Below, piece after piece: positions 17,209-25,540 of a stretch of 64,000 nt of DNA. Positions within the stretch are counted from its first letter, which is position 1. Each line of letters begins with the position of its first letter. Source of the stretch: Pseudomonas hunanensis (GTDB lineage Bacteria; Pseudomonadota; Gammaproteobacteria; Pseudomonadales; Pseudomonadaceae); NCBI RefSeq assembly GCF_013393325.1, contig NZ_QJRC01000071.1:186001-250000 (forward strand), in the 5' to 3' direction. The notes below the pieces were generated by a model. That model had not been told where the DNA came from. It saw only the letters and a program-made list of their open reading frames with translations, and did no database searches. The translations under genes were made by a program, and so were the position numbers.

Positions 17209-18537
17209 ATGCCACGCCTAGCCGTTCCTCTCAGCGACCTCAAATGCCGTACGGCGAAACCTCGCGAACGTGCCTACAAGCTATTCGACGGTGGCGGCAT
17301 GTACCTCTTCGTGAAACCCAATGGCGTGAAAACGTGGCGATTGCGCTACCTCAAGCCCAGCGGCAAGGAAGGCACGCTGATCATCGGCAACTACCCCATC
17401 ATCTCGCTGGCCGTTGCGAGGACCAAGCGCGATGAAGCCAAGGCCCTACTGCTCGACAACCTCGACCCAATGGAAGAGAAGAAGAAAGCGAAGCTAGCGG
17501 CTCAACGAGCTTCCCTGCTTTTTGAAACCGTCGCCCTGGAGTGGCACTCCGAAATGTCCCGCCGCTGGACGGAGGGACACGCCAAGACTGTCATGAGTCG
17601 GTTGCGCACCCATGTCTTCCCCCTGATCGGCCAACGCCCCATTGCTGAACTCGATACTCATGACCTGCTTGAGGTCACTCTGCGTATCAAAGATCGCGGC
17701 ACCATGGACGTCGCCCTGCGCGTGCAGAACTATCTCTCCACGATCATGCGGGGCGCGAAGCGGGCGCGGCGGATCAGCCAGAATCCGGCGCTCGATCTGG
17801 CAGGGTCGATTCATGCCCCGCGCACCGTGCACCGCCCTGCCCTCTCACTCAACCGCCTCCCCGAACTACTCAGCCGGATCGACAACTACAACGGCCGTGA
17901 GCTAACCAAGCTGGCTGTATTGCTGACGCTGCACGTGTTCGTGCGCTCCAGCGAACTGCGCTTTGCGCGATGGGATGAGTTCGACCTGCAAAGGGCGATG
18001 TGGGAAATCCCCGACACCCGCAAGCCAATCGACGGCGTGCGCAATTCCACCCGTGGCACCAAGATGAGCGGAGACATACAGATGGTGCCGCTATCACCCC
18101 AAGTCATCGCGATCCTTGAGCGGCTACGCGGCTTGAGTCGCTTCTCCGAACTGGTGCTGCCCGGTGACCACAAGTACTGGAGACCAATGTCGGAGAACAC
18201 GGTTAACCAAGTGCTGCGCAACGTTGGCTATGACACATCCAAGGAAGTATGCGGGCATGGATTCAGGACAATGGCCTGTAGCGCCTTGCTGGAGTCAGGG
18301 CTCTGGACAGACGCGGCTATTGAGCGGCAGATGAGCCATAAGGAACGCAATCGCGTCCGCGCCGCCTATATCCACAAGGCCGAATTTCTGGAGCAGCGTC
18401 GGCTGATCATGGCGTGGTGGAGCAATTACATCGATGCCAACAGATCCGGGCATGTCACCCCACACGAGTTCGCCCATCCATCTGGCGACAACATCACTCC
18501 ATTGCCAAGTGGGCGTGGCGCATTCAATCGTCGGTGA
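17209..18537 (+). CDS. P4-type tyrosine integrase (DUF4102 + phage integrase)
   Basis: A 442-residue site-specific recombinase. The N-terminal DUF4102 arm-binding domain covers about 1-90 (LSDLKCRTAKPRERAYKLFD), followed by a core-binding SAM-like domain and a catalytic domain. The catalytic set is complete: Arg246, His350 and Arg353 (HGFRTMA), His377 (MSHKER) and nucleophile Tyr387 (RAAYIHKAEFLEQR). It should integrate and excise the island at the adjacent tRNA-Thr. An 18-base hairpin at 18573 lies just past its stop. Confidence 0.95.
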   Translation: MPRLAVPLSDLKCRTAKPRERAYKLFDGGGMYLFVKPNGVKTWRLRYLKPSGKEGTLIIGNYPIISLAVARTKRDEAKALLLDNLDPMEEKKKAKLAAQRASLLFETVALEWHSEMSRRWTEGHAKTVMSRLRTHVFPLIGQRPIAELDTHDLLEVTLRIKDRGTMDVALRVQNYLSTIMRGAKRARRISQNPALDLAGSIHAPRTVHRPALSLNRLPELLSRIDNYNGRELTKLAVLLTLHVFVRSSELRFARWDEFDLQRAMWEIPDTRKPIDGVRNSTRGTKMSGDIQMVPLSPQVIAILERLRGLSRFSELVLPGDHKYWRPMSENTVNQVLRNVGYDTSKEVCGHGFRTMACSALLESGLWTDAAIERQMSHKERNRVRAAYIHKAEFLEQRRLIMAWWSNYIDANRSGHVTPHEFAHPSGDNITPLPSGRGAFNRR

Positions 18538-18572
18538 ACCCTCCAGATCACCGTTGGCCGCTCTTTAATTCG

Positions 18573-18617
18573 GGTCCATCCAAACAGGGCTGCAAAGCCG
18601 CCCTGTTTGGATGGACC
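18573..18617. repeat. Perfect 18-base inverted repeat after the integrase
   Basis: GGTCCATCCAAACAGGGC (18573-18590) pairs without mismatch with GCCCTGTTTGGATGGACC (18600-18617) around a nine-base loop. It is directly followed by the 12-base palindrome GCTTTGCAAAGC at 18620-18631. There is no T-run on either side, so it is not an ordinary terminator. Confidence 0.85.
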
Positions 18618-18768
18618 TCGCTTTGCAAAGCTAAAAGCCGACACAAATCCTTTGGATACCACTGATTTCCACCGGTGGATAATTTCATGCACAGCCCCAG
18701 AGGCCACGAGGAATGGGGCGTTGACCAAAATTATCCACAGGCGTAGAACTGACCGTGCAACCGCTGCC

Positions 18769-19161
18769 TTAGGCAGCACCCCAGGTGACCCGAACCTTCA
18801 AGGTCACGCCGCTCTCGCGGTGGTTCTCCCCAAAGGCGATTCGCATCCGGCAGCTCGCCCGGTCACTACCCATGTGATGGATGCTCTTACACATATAGCG
18901 CTCGTGCGCCAGATACACCGTACCTCGCTGCCCTGCAGCAACCTATCCGCTTGGCCGAATCCTGCGCCAACCTGTGCCCGTCTCTTTCTCTGGAAAGAGA
19001 CGGGCACTTCTACCACTGCTGCAGCCCTGATCGCACATGGCTTTGCGGCAATTCTCCTCGTGACAATTGGCGTGACAAACGCCGATGTCACCAGCAACAG
19101 CCATGTAGATGATGGTGCCGCAGACCAAGGAATGGACTGCACCTGACTGACAGTCAGGCAT
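18769..19161 (-). pseudogene. Interrupted reading frame, unknown product
   Basis: On the minus strand one frame runs from an ATG at 19161 to a TAA at 18769, broken only by a TAG at 18943-18945. The second half reads GQRGTVYLAHERYMCKS, then MRIAFGENHRESGVTLKV, ending in RVTWGAA, which looks protein-like. The first half contains a cysteine-rich stretch, CHANCHEENCRKAMCDQGC. I do not recognise the product. The simplest reading is a decayed 130-codon gene; two separate small ORFs in the same frame are possible. A 14-base hairpin (18974-19007) lies inside it. Confidence 0.4.
18974..19007. repeat. Perfect 14-base inverted repeat
   Basis: GTGCCCGTCTCTTT (18974-18987) pairs exactly with AAAGAGACGGGCAC (18994-19007) around CTCTGG. 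It lies in the otherwise gene-poor stretch 18538-19429 of the island and is not followed by a T-run. Confidence 0.8.
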
Positions 19162-19429
19162 GCCCCGGTCATCGCTTTGCTGCTTGCACCTGGCTCAGGA
19201 TCTCGCGGCATTGGTCTCGTCAGCCAATGCAGCCTCCACCCGCCCACCGGTAACGGTGCTCAGGAGGCCAGATCATGAGATGCCCTTGCTCTTGGTCGTA
19301 AAGAGCCGCCAGTCCCGCGTTAGAGGACATCCCCACAGGTCGCAGGGGCCTTGATCCCTGATAACACTCAGCATTCTTGGCGGGATGACGTGGGGCGAGG
19401 ATCGGAGAACGAACGATGAGGTGACAGAC

Positions 19430-20410
19430 ATGGCATTGGTGGGTAGGCGCGACGGCCGCAATTTTGGCTACGGCAGGCAATTGAGCTATGCAGGGCCGCA
19501 GGCACTGAAAGATATGTTCGGCGGTGGCCATTACGGAACGGTCAAAGCGCACTGTGACCGGTGGTTGGCATTCGTAAAGTGGTGCCGCTCCGAACAGGGG
19601 CCCGGTATCAATGATGCGCGGCAGATCGATCGAAAGGTATTGGCCGACTACGCGGCGTATCTGCGCGACGTGGTTAGGCGCGGTGACCTCGCTGTGAGCA
19701 CTGCACAAAACCGCCTATCCAGCGTTAACAGGACCATGGCGGCGCTTCGCGGTGATCAGCATGTGAAATTGCCCAGCCCGAGCAAGGCGTTGGGAATGCA
19801 GCGCACCGGGGTTCGGCAGTCGGTGCCGCAGGGCCAAGGCCGCAAACAGATTAAGCAGATCGTCGACGCGCTTTGTGGTCGTGATCAGCTGCGAGCCGCA
19901 GCGATCGTTCTATTGGCACGAGCCACCGGCATGCGCTTGCGTGAGGCCATCCTAGCCGACTTGCCACGGCTGAGCCGTGAGGCTAAAGACCTAGGCAAAA
20001 TCAACATCCAGGATGGCACCAAAGGCGGCCGAGGTGGTGCTTCAGCCCCACGATGGATTGCAGTTGATGAACATATTCGGGATGCACTGAGGTTTGCGGT
20101 AAAGGTGTCGCCGAACGGTAGCCGTAACTTGATCACGCCAAGCGAGAGCTATGCGAACGTATTGCAACGAGTAGCCGAGGCATCACGAGAAGTCCTGCAT
20201 AAGAGCGCCCTGAATGGATTTCATGAGTTGCGCGCGGCTTATGCCTGTGAGCGCTACGAGCAGATTACCCAGCATGCTGCACCGCTTAATGGTGGTCATT
20301 GCTATGCCATAGATCCGCGCCTCGACCGTGAGGCTCGAATGCAGATCAGCCAAGAGCTGGGGCATAGCCGGATCGATGTGGTCGCGGCCTACATTGGGGG
20401 ACAGGTATGA
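19430..20410 (+). CDS. Second tyrosine recombinase (integrase-domain protein)
   Basis: A 326-residue recombinase of a different family from the integrase at 17209, close to the Integrase_1 (PF12835) type. Catalytic residues appear complete: Arg169 (TGMRLREA), Lys198 (GTKGGRGG), His265 and Arg268 (FHELRAAYACERY), His312 (ELGHSR) and Tyr321 (AAYIGG). The ORF is open to 19385; the ATG at 19430 (MALVGRRDGRN) is preferred. Its stop overlaps the next small gene by four bases. It may mobilise its own element nested in, or fused to, the tRNA-Thr island. Confidence 0.85.
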   Translation: MALVGRRDGRNFGYGRQLSYAGPQALKDMFGGGHYGTVKAHCDRWLAFVKWCRSEQGPGINDARQIDRKVLADYAAYLRDVVRRGDLAVSTAQNRLSSVNRTMAALRGDQHVKLPSPSKALGMQRTGVRQSVPQGQGRKQIKQIVDALCGRDQLRAAAIVLLARATGMRLREAILADLPRLSREAKDLGKINIQDGTKGGRGGASAPRWIAVDEHIRDALRFAVKVSPNGSRNLITPSESYANVLQRVAEASREVLHKSALNGFHELRAAYACERYEQITQHAAPLNGGHCYAIDPRLDREARMQISQELGHSRIDVVAAYIGGQV

Positions 20411-20682
20411 CCAAAGCGTTTGATATGGAGGTGTTCTTGGCTGGCGTACTAAAGGGGTCACATGCGACTCGGAAGCGGCACTTGCGGCAGGCAAGAGCTA
20501 TCCAGGCGGCTATAGCTGGGCGGTGGCAGCGAAAGACGCCTTGGGGTTGGCAGAGGAAGCATCTCGATTGGTTTTTGAAGAATCGCTTGAAACAGTGTAG
20601 TGATGACACGCGATATTATTATCTACTCACCGTCAAACTGATCGTTCGACGCTTGGGGGAGTCGTGGGCGTTCGGCCTTTGA
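20407..20682 (+). CDS. Small basic protein coupled to the second recombinase
   Basis: A 91-residue, strongly basic protein (RKRHLRQARAIQAAIAGRW; KTPWGWQRKHLDWFLKNRL) of unknown family. The ATG overlaps the recombinase stop (ATGA), so it is translationally coupled to it. The basic, tryptophan-rich helices suggest a DNA-binding or recombination accessory role, such as directionality or core binding, but this is inference from context. No signal peptide or membrane segment is seen. Confidence 0.7.
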   Translation: MTKAFDMEVFLAGVLKGSHATRKRHLRQARAIQAAIAGRWQRKTPWGWQRKHLDWFLKNRLKQCSDDTRYYYLLTVKLIVRRLGESWAFGL

Positions 20683-21123
20683 GTAGATACAGCGCTTCAT
20701 CGAGACAGACCGAAATAGAGCTATTGCTGCCCAATACCATTGCCGAAATCGGCAGAAGCGCCCCTTCGATCCTTCCGTCATTTCAAGAACCTGCCGCGTG
20801 ACCGTTGAGCACCTTAACAAGAACGCGCCCCTACCGATTGGTGCACCAGCATCACGGTAGAATAGCTACACATTGACAGATGAGCTGAGCAGCACTGCAC
20901 GCTGGAATACGGAGCCCACCCGCAACGGTTCTAAGGTCCCGGCAGGCCGCTAGGCGCGGCATGAAGAACCTCATGAGGCCGCCAAGTAGGCATTGGCGTG
21001 ATGAAGGCAAAAGGCTATTCTCGCTTCGACATGGCTATCATGGAGCGTCCGCTTGATACCGCTCGCTTCACCCTTTCCGGCGTCTAGCCCTTAATTTTAA
21101 AGCTTTTTAAAAAGGAATTTATC
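20683..21123. other. Leader region before the three-gene cargo operon
   Basis: These 441 bases hold no convincing gene. A 28-codon ORF (21001-21087, starting MKAKGYSRFDMAIMERPLD) is the only one with protein-like composition and could be a fragment. A palindrome CCTCATGAGG is at 20969-20978. Composition changes sharply near 21090, where TTTTAAAGCTTTTTAAAA starts the AT-rich cargo and an AAGGA ribosome site serves the next gene. An operon promoter should lie here. Confidence 0.5.
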
Positions 21124-22305
21124 TTGAATATGCCTGAAGAAAAGATTGTTTCAACAAACGCTACTCAATCATCACTAAACCAGATGATCGTCTTGAATGC
21201 AGTTACAGCAGATCTATTCAAAATTCAGAACGGAGCATTGACATATTACGATGCAAAGATAGGAAAAAATTGGGACCTTAGAAAAGATACGGCGCTAGAC
21301 TTTGTCAACGTAATCGAGAGAAAGTTTGCAAAAAACAATAAATTTCACGGTTACTTCTCTCCCAAAAGTCAACATATGGCTCCAATAGTTCTGCAGAAAT
21401 TTGTAGATGGAGAAATCCAATTCGAGCAGCTTGTTAAGGCGTTTGTTGACAACGCTTGCGATGAGGCTAACTTACCCACTCGTGGGACTTTGACTTTGGG
21501 CCACTTGGTAATGGTCCATTACAAGACCCAGAACGATGCCGATGATGTCGGTAGATTTCTGGCTGTGCTTGTGGGTAAGCAAGATGGATTTGACTTCGAT
21601 TCCGACCTCCAACCAATAGATCTGACTAGCATAAATACTAGCGAGCTTCGCCATGCGGCAATGTTCGACTTAACCCTATTCAAAGAGACCTTCCCTAAAA
21701 ATGACGGAGATGCATATTTAAAGTTCATTTCCGGAAAATCAAAGAGTGCATTTTTGAAAGACGCTTTTGGGTGTGCTGATCACATACCTAATCGAGATAG
21801 TGTGGAGCAGGTGCGTGCCGCTGTATTAGACTTCTTAAACGACCCCTCTATTCCAGAGGCGCGGCGCCTAAAGATCGTAGATGGAGTAACTATGCATCTT
21901 GTGGTTGCCGCAAAAAGAAATATCTCTGTGTCTATTCAGGACATTCAGAAGGTAATAAATGACTCCCTACCTTTGGGCTCAAATAAGATAGATAGCTTTA
22001 GTGGCTTTGTAAACGATGGCGGCTATACGATTAGCGAGCGATTTCAGCCAACCCGTGTAAGCGCACAACTTTTGCAAAGTGTAGACATCACCGACCCTCA
22101 AGTTGGATTTAAGTGTAGCGTTAATCTTCAGGCCATTAGCTACGCTGACGCTGAAAACAAAAAAATTATAACGGTAGATGAAGACCTTACCAGCATCAAT
22201 ATACCACTCACTCCTCAGGCGCGAGAGGTCATCAAAAAGATCCTCGGTGAAAAAGCAAAACTAGTCCAGCAGCTAACAGATACCGCCGACAACGATCAAC
22301 CCTAG
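21124..22305 (+). CDS. NdpA/YejK-like (NA37) protein, first gene of candidate defence operon
   Basis: A 393-residue cytoplasmic protein with distant similarity to the 37-kDa nucleoid-associated protein YejK/NdpA. The resemblance is clearest in GHLVMVHYKT (about 126-135), DVGRFLAVLVGKQDGFDF, ELRHAAMFDLTLF (about 174-186) and YLKFISGKSKSAFLKDAFG (198-216); compare the YLTFLKGR...F block of YejK. A TTG start at 21124 has AAGGA seven bases upstream; an ATG two codons later is the alternative. It lies 34 bases before the ATPase gene on the same strand. The DNA is visibly AT-rich, marking transfer. Role inferred: DNA- or nucleoid-binding sensor or partner. Confidence 0.72.
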   Translation: MNMPEEKIVSTNATQSSLNQMIVLNAVTADLFKIQNGALTYYDAKIGKNWDLRKDTALDFVNVIERKFAKNNKFHGYFSPKSQHMAPIVLQKFVDGEIQFEQLVKAFVDNACDEANLPTRGTLTLGHLVMVHYKTQNDADDVGRFLAVLVGKQDGFDFDSDLQPIDLTSINTSELRHAAMFDLTLFKETFPKNDGDAYLKFISGKSKSAFLKDAFGCADHIPNRDSVEQVRAAVLDFLNDPSIPEARRLKIVDGVTMHLVVAAKRNISVSIQDIQKVINDSLPLGSNKIDSFSGFVNDGGYTISERFQPTRVSAQLLQSVDITDPQVGFKCSVNLQAISYADAENKKIITVDEDLTSINIPLTPQAREVIKKILGEKAKLVQQLTDTADNDQP

Positions 22306-22339
22306 TAAACATCAATAATTCGGCGAGTTAGATCTGCCT

Positions 22340-24016
22340 ATGAAACTGGTTCATATTTATATAAACGAACATAAGGGCGTTCGAAATTTAAATGTTTCCC
22401 TAGGTGGGGAAACCGTATTTGATGTTAACGGACATAATCTCAGCGTAGAGTATAGGATTGACACCTCCAGCTATTACAATGGGTATCACTGCTCTGCGAT
22501 CATCGGAGCTAATGGAGTTGGGAAAAGTACGATTCTAGACTTCCTAGAATCTGCTTACTTCCCAATAGACTCCAGCGGAGCCCTCATTTTCTTGGATGAA
22601 AGTTCAAAAATTCACGTTTGCCAAATTAACTACCAAATAGTCCACTGCCCAGAACCAATCGAAAAACATGATGACTACGAGGCGTTCGCAAAATTATTTA
22701 ACACTGTCCTGGTCAAAATAAATAACGTATCAGCAGCTCAATCTAGATTGGGGTACGAAAGGAAATACAAGCACTCTCTGATTCAAGAAAGGTCATTGGA
22801 GCACTATACTACTGGTGCTAGCCGAAAGAAAATGTACTTTGATAACTTGCTTGGCTACCTTAGATGGAGCCAATCAAGCAATAATATTGTTCAGGATGTT
22901 GGTTTTGAGTTCAGATTTCAGAACTCATTTAGACGCATGAAGTCGTTAGTTCGACCTGATATGTACCATCCTAATCGACAGGTAGAACTAGAGAGTGCCT
23001 ACAAGACTGTCCAGGAGAAGAGGAAGACACCGAACCTAAGTGGTCGGGAGGATATATTTGAGTTTCTAGTTTCAGCGCTATCGACATCAATTATTGTCGA
23101 GCTCGCAGCAAGCTCAGGCGCTGCACGCCCAGTAGTATTGGCTGTCCTGCATGTACATTTCATGAACGCGCTTGCTATCGGCAATTTAGATTTTCGGGGC
23201 AGTATTTCTCAGTCACTAGAAGCTCTAAGGTATGATGAAAACTGGGACGTATTTATCAAAGATAAGCAAGACGGAGGCATCCACTCCATTAGCTCAATCG
23301 ACGTTGACATCAATAGGATGCAAGCGATTTATTCTGAATGCTTAGAGTCTCTTCGCGACATTTCTGACGTCTTAGCTTCCGGTCGCCGCATATCTGTCGA
23401 CGAAAGCGAATCCTTGATTGTTCTAGTAGACGAATTCTCGTTCGCAAGCAAAGCGGTTTATTTATCCACAAGACTCCCGAGAAATATACTTTCAAATATA
23501 AATTGGGGTTGGCGTGGTATTAGCACGGGAGAAATGGCTTATACTCATCTTTTCTCCGAGACTTACAACTGCGCAAAAAAATCAAAAAATGCAAGCTATG
23601 TAATAGTTATCGATGAGGCAGACCTTTACCTTCACCCCGAGTGGCAACGAGGCTTTCTTGACTCCTACCTTGAGTTGCTATATAGATTGGATTGGAAGGG
23701 CGCGCGACCGCAGATAATAATAACCACTCACTCTCCCATTATTGTAAGTGATTTTTTACCGCAAGACATTGTGTCGTTAGCAAAAAATGCCAGCGGTAAG
23801 ATTGAGGTTAAAAAATCACTTGGCTTTGGAACCAACATTACAAATTTGTTCATTGATGGAATGCACTTAACCGCGACGGTCGGCGAGCACTCGAGGAAAG
23901 CCATTGTCTCGCTTGTAGAGAAATCCGAATCTCAGAAATTAAGCTCTTTAGATAAGGAGCTAATCAAAGGGATGGGGAACAAATTTGTCAGGGAGTACCT
24001 TCTGCAGAATGATTAA
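22340..24016 (+). CDS. AAA/ABC-type ATPase (OLD/PtuA-like), second gene of candidate defence operon
   Basis: A 558-residue ATPase. Walker A GANGVGKST is at 56-64 and a signature-like ISTGE at 394-398. The Walker B is VIVIDEAD, followed by LYLHPEWQ (421-436), and the switch His464 is in TTHSP. A long helical insert separates the Walker A from the signature, as in SMC/Rad50-like and OLD-family AAA_15/AAA_21 ATPases, including PtuA of Septu. No TOPRIM nuclease domain follows Walker B, so it is not an intact OLD nuclease. It overlaps the HNH gene by eight bases, implying a stoichiometric complex. Confidence 0.88.
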   Translation: MKLVHIYINEHKGVRNLNVSLGGETVFDVNGHNLSVEYRIDTSSYYNGYHCSAIIGANGVGKSTILDFLESAYFPIDSSGALIFLDESSKIHVCQINYQIVHCPEPIEKHDDYEAFAKLFNTVLVKINNVSAAQSRLGYERKYKHSLIQERSLEHYTTGASRKKMYFDNLLGYLRWSQSSNNIVQDVGFEFRFQNSFRRMKSLVRPDMYHPNRQVELESAYKTVQEKRKTPNLSGREDIFEFLVSALSTSIIVELAASSGAARPVVLAVLHVHFMNALAIGNLDFRGSISQSLEALRYDENWDVFIKDKQDGGIHSISSIDVDINRMQAIYSECLESLRDISDVLASGRRISVDESESLIVLVDEFSFASKAVYLSTRLPRNILSNINWGWRGISTGEMAYTHLFSETYNCAKKSKNASYVIVIDEADLYLHPEWQRGFLDSYLELLYRLDWKGARPQIIITTHSPIIVSDFLPQDIVSLAKNASGKIEVKKSLGFGTNITNLFIDGMHLTATVGEHSRKAIVSLVEKSESQKLSSLDKELIKGMGNKFVREYLLQND

Positions 24017-25169
24017 ATTCGACTTCTTGCCTAGCGCCGACCTTAAGGCCAAGTACGACCTTCACGTTATTGCTAGAGCTAAGCAAAAAATGAATGCGTA
24101 TATTCTTACGCTTCCAGTGGAGCATCAAGCTAGATTTGGCTTTTTTGATGAAGCCAAAATACATGAGTTATTGAGCTGCCAACCATGCGAAATTCTTGGC
24201 CATATATATGATATATATGAGAACTTCCCAGAACTAGCAGATAGATATTGGCCAGCATATCTCATAAAAAATGCTCCCATCCCTCCAGACGTCGATAAAT
24301 ATCGTGCCCAAACGCGTGAAGAGAAGGCTATTTTAGATGAATTGTCGGCGCAGGCAATCGCTTACTTAGAGCCAATTTCTAAGCCGCAGCTGACTTATAT
24401 AAATCACTTATTGAATTCGCTGAAAGCGGCCGAAAACTATTCTACTAAAAGAAGCATCCTAGCGGACATAGTTAAAGCCGCGCAGGGAGAAAATCTAGCG
24501 ACAGAAAAATTTAAAGATTTATTTTATGACTGGATCAACGATTTCGAGAAGGTTTTCAGCTACTCGGCACTTTCCTCGGATATCGGCCACGACATTACTG
24601 ACGAGTGGAAGATACACATTTGTCTGTATTGCAATGATGAACCCATACAAACAAAAGGGGATCGTGTAAAATTTAGAACGGATCTTGATCACTTCTATCC
24701 AAAAACTAAATTTCCGTTCCTGGCTGTGACGTTATCCAATTTAATTCCAGCGGGCAAGACCTGCAATCAATCCTACAAAGGAAATAAGGATATGATTGAA
24801 TACGAGCATCCTTTTGTCAGAGGTGTCGGCCCGTCTCGTGTATTCCATCTAAACTCTCCATTTGGAGAGGTAGTTACGGAGGATAACTTCTCAGTACGTG
24901 TCTTGGAACAGGGCGGCAAACTAGATTTAAATTTATCCGAGTTTGAGATCAGTCATAATTATGAGAATAGTGATGAAATTAAAACTTGGGTGGCTGATGC
25001 GGCGGGCACGGTTGAGCTCATTATCGGTTGCAATAATCCGCAGATCAAAAGTGCATTAATGAAAGGATTGATCAAGGCTGACAAGCCAGCTCATCGAGAG
25101 CGGCACAAGAAATTCAAGACTGATTCAATCAATCAGTTTGCTGGCAAAGAAATTATATTATTCCCTTAA
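24009..25169 (+). CDS. HNH endonuclease (PtuB-like), third gene of candidate defence operon
   Basis: A 386-residue protein with an HNH nuclease in the middle. CLYC (Cys205, Cys208), DLDHFYPK (Asp227-His228), LSNLIPAGKTCNQSYKGN (Asn244, Cys252, Asn253, Lys257) give the order expected of HNH nucleases with a zinc-type knuckle. The first 190 residues are helical and unrecognised; the C-terminal 130 carry no known motif. The ATG at 24009 overlaps the ATPase stop. ATPase plus HNH nuclease is the Septu PtuA-PtuB arrangement, so it is probably the toxic or DNA-cutting effector. It is AT-rich like its neighbours. Confidence 0.82.
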   Translation: MIKFDFLPSADLKAKYDLHVIARAKQKMNAYILTLPVEHQARFGFFDEAKIHELLSCQPCEILGHIYDIYENFPELADRYWPAYLIKNAPIPPDVDKYRAQTREEKAILDELSAQAIAYLEPISKPQLTYINHLLNSLKAAENYSTKRSILADIVKAAQGENLATEKFKDLFYDWINDFEKVFSYSALSSDIGHDITDEWKIHICLYCNDEPIQTKGDRVKFRTDLDHFYPKTKFPFLAVTLSNLIPAGKTCNQSYKGNKDMIEYEHPFVRGVGPSRVFHLNSPFGEVVTEDNFSVRVLEQGGKLDLNLSEFEISHNYENSDEIKTWVADAAGTVELIIGCNNPQIKSALMKGLIKADKPAHRERHKKFKTDSINQFAGKEIILFP

Positions 25170-25191
25170 GAGAATTTGCGCACCACGGGGG

Positions 25192-25509
25192 CTAGCAGAG
25201 TGAAATTTTAAATAATGCGATCTCTATACTAGAGATAACTCTAGAATTTTTCTCTCTTGAATATGTCGGTAAATACTTGTCGAAAACAAAAGCATCACAA
25301 GAGTAACGGACAACTTCTACATTTGCCCAACCCTTTGGACCGCCTAGCTTAGCTTTGTACATGCGCTTTTTGAAAGTCAAACTCTCACAATTGCTCAAAG
25401 CGTATGTATATACCTCCGTCTGAAAACTCGATTGCTGCATATACGGTTGGGTCCATTCCTTCGTGAATAGTACCTTCGGCTGAATCCTGCCAGTTGCAAA
25501 CGATCTCAC
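25192..25509 (-). CDS. Hypothetical ORF at the island's right end
   Basis: A 105-residue ORF on the strand opposite the cargo operon. The C-terminal part (LTFKKRMYKAKLGGPKGWANVEVV; YSCDAFVFDKYLP) has protein-like composition. I recognise no family. Another frame on the same strand (25385-25540) also reads well over the first third, so a frameshift or a different start is possible. It may be a remnant gene. Confidence 0.35.
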   Translation of the reverse strand: MRSFATGRIQPKVLFTKEWTQPYMQQSSFQTEVYTYALSNCESLTFKKRMYKAKLGGPKGWANVEVVRYSCDAFVFDKYLPTYSREKNSRVISSIEIALFKISLC

Positions 25510-25540
25510 CGAGGCACGTCTCCGATGCCCGCCTCGTCAT
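25385..25540 (-). CDS. Alternative small ORF, 51 residues
   Basis: An ATG at 25540 directly follows the stop of the next upstream ORF (25541-25753) and opens a 51-codon frame. Its end reads GMDPTVYAAIEFSDGG, then IYIRFEQL, a soluble, acidic, protein-like sequence. It overlaps 25192-25509 in another frame; only one of them is likely to be real along the shared part. Function unknown. Confidence 0.3.
   Translation of the reverse strand: MTRRASETCLGEIVCNWQDSAEGTIHEGMDPTVYAAIEFSDGGIYIRFEQL

Noticed and set aside
18607..19146. A 179-codon plus-strand ORF in the island
   Set aside because: It starts inside an 18-base hairpin, has no recognisable composition, and overlaps a more protein-like minus-strand frame.
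22340..24016. Stand-alone OLD-family nuclease
   Set aside because: No TOPRIM domain follows the THSP motif; the protein ends about 95 residues later, so the nuclease function must come from the HNH partner.
20683..25169. Retron with PtuAB effector
   Set aside because: No reverse transcriptase (no YxDD-type motif) is encoded; the first gene resembles NdpA/YejK. The resemblance is limited to the effector pair.
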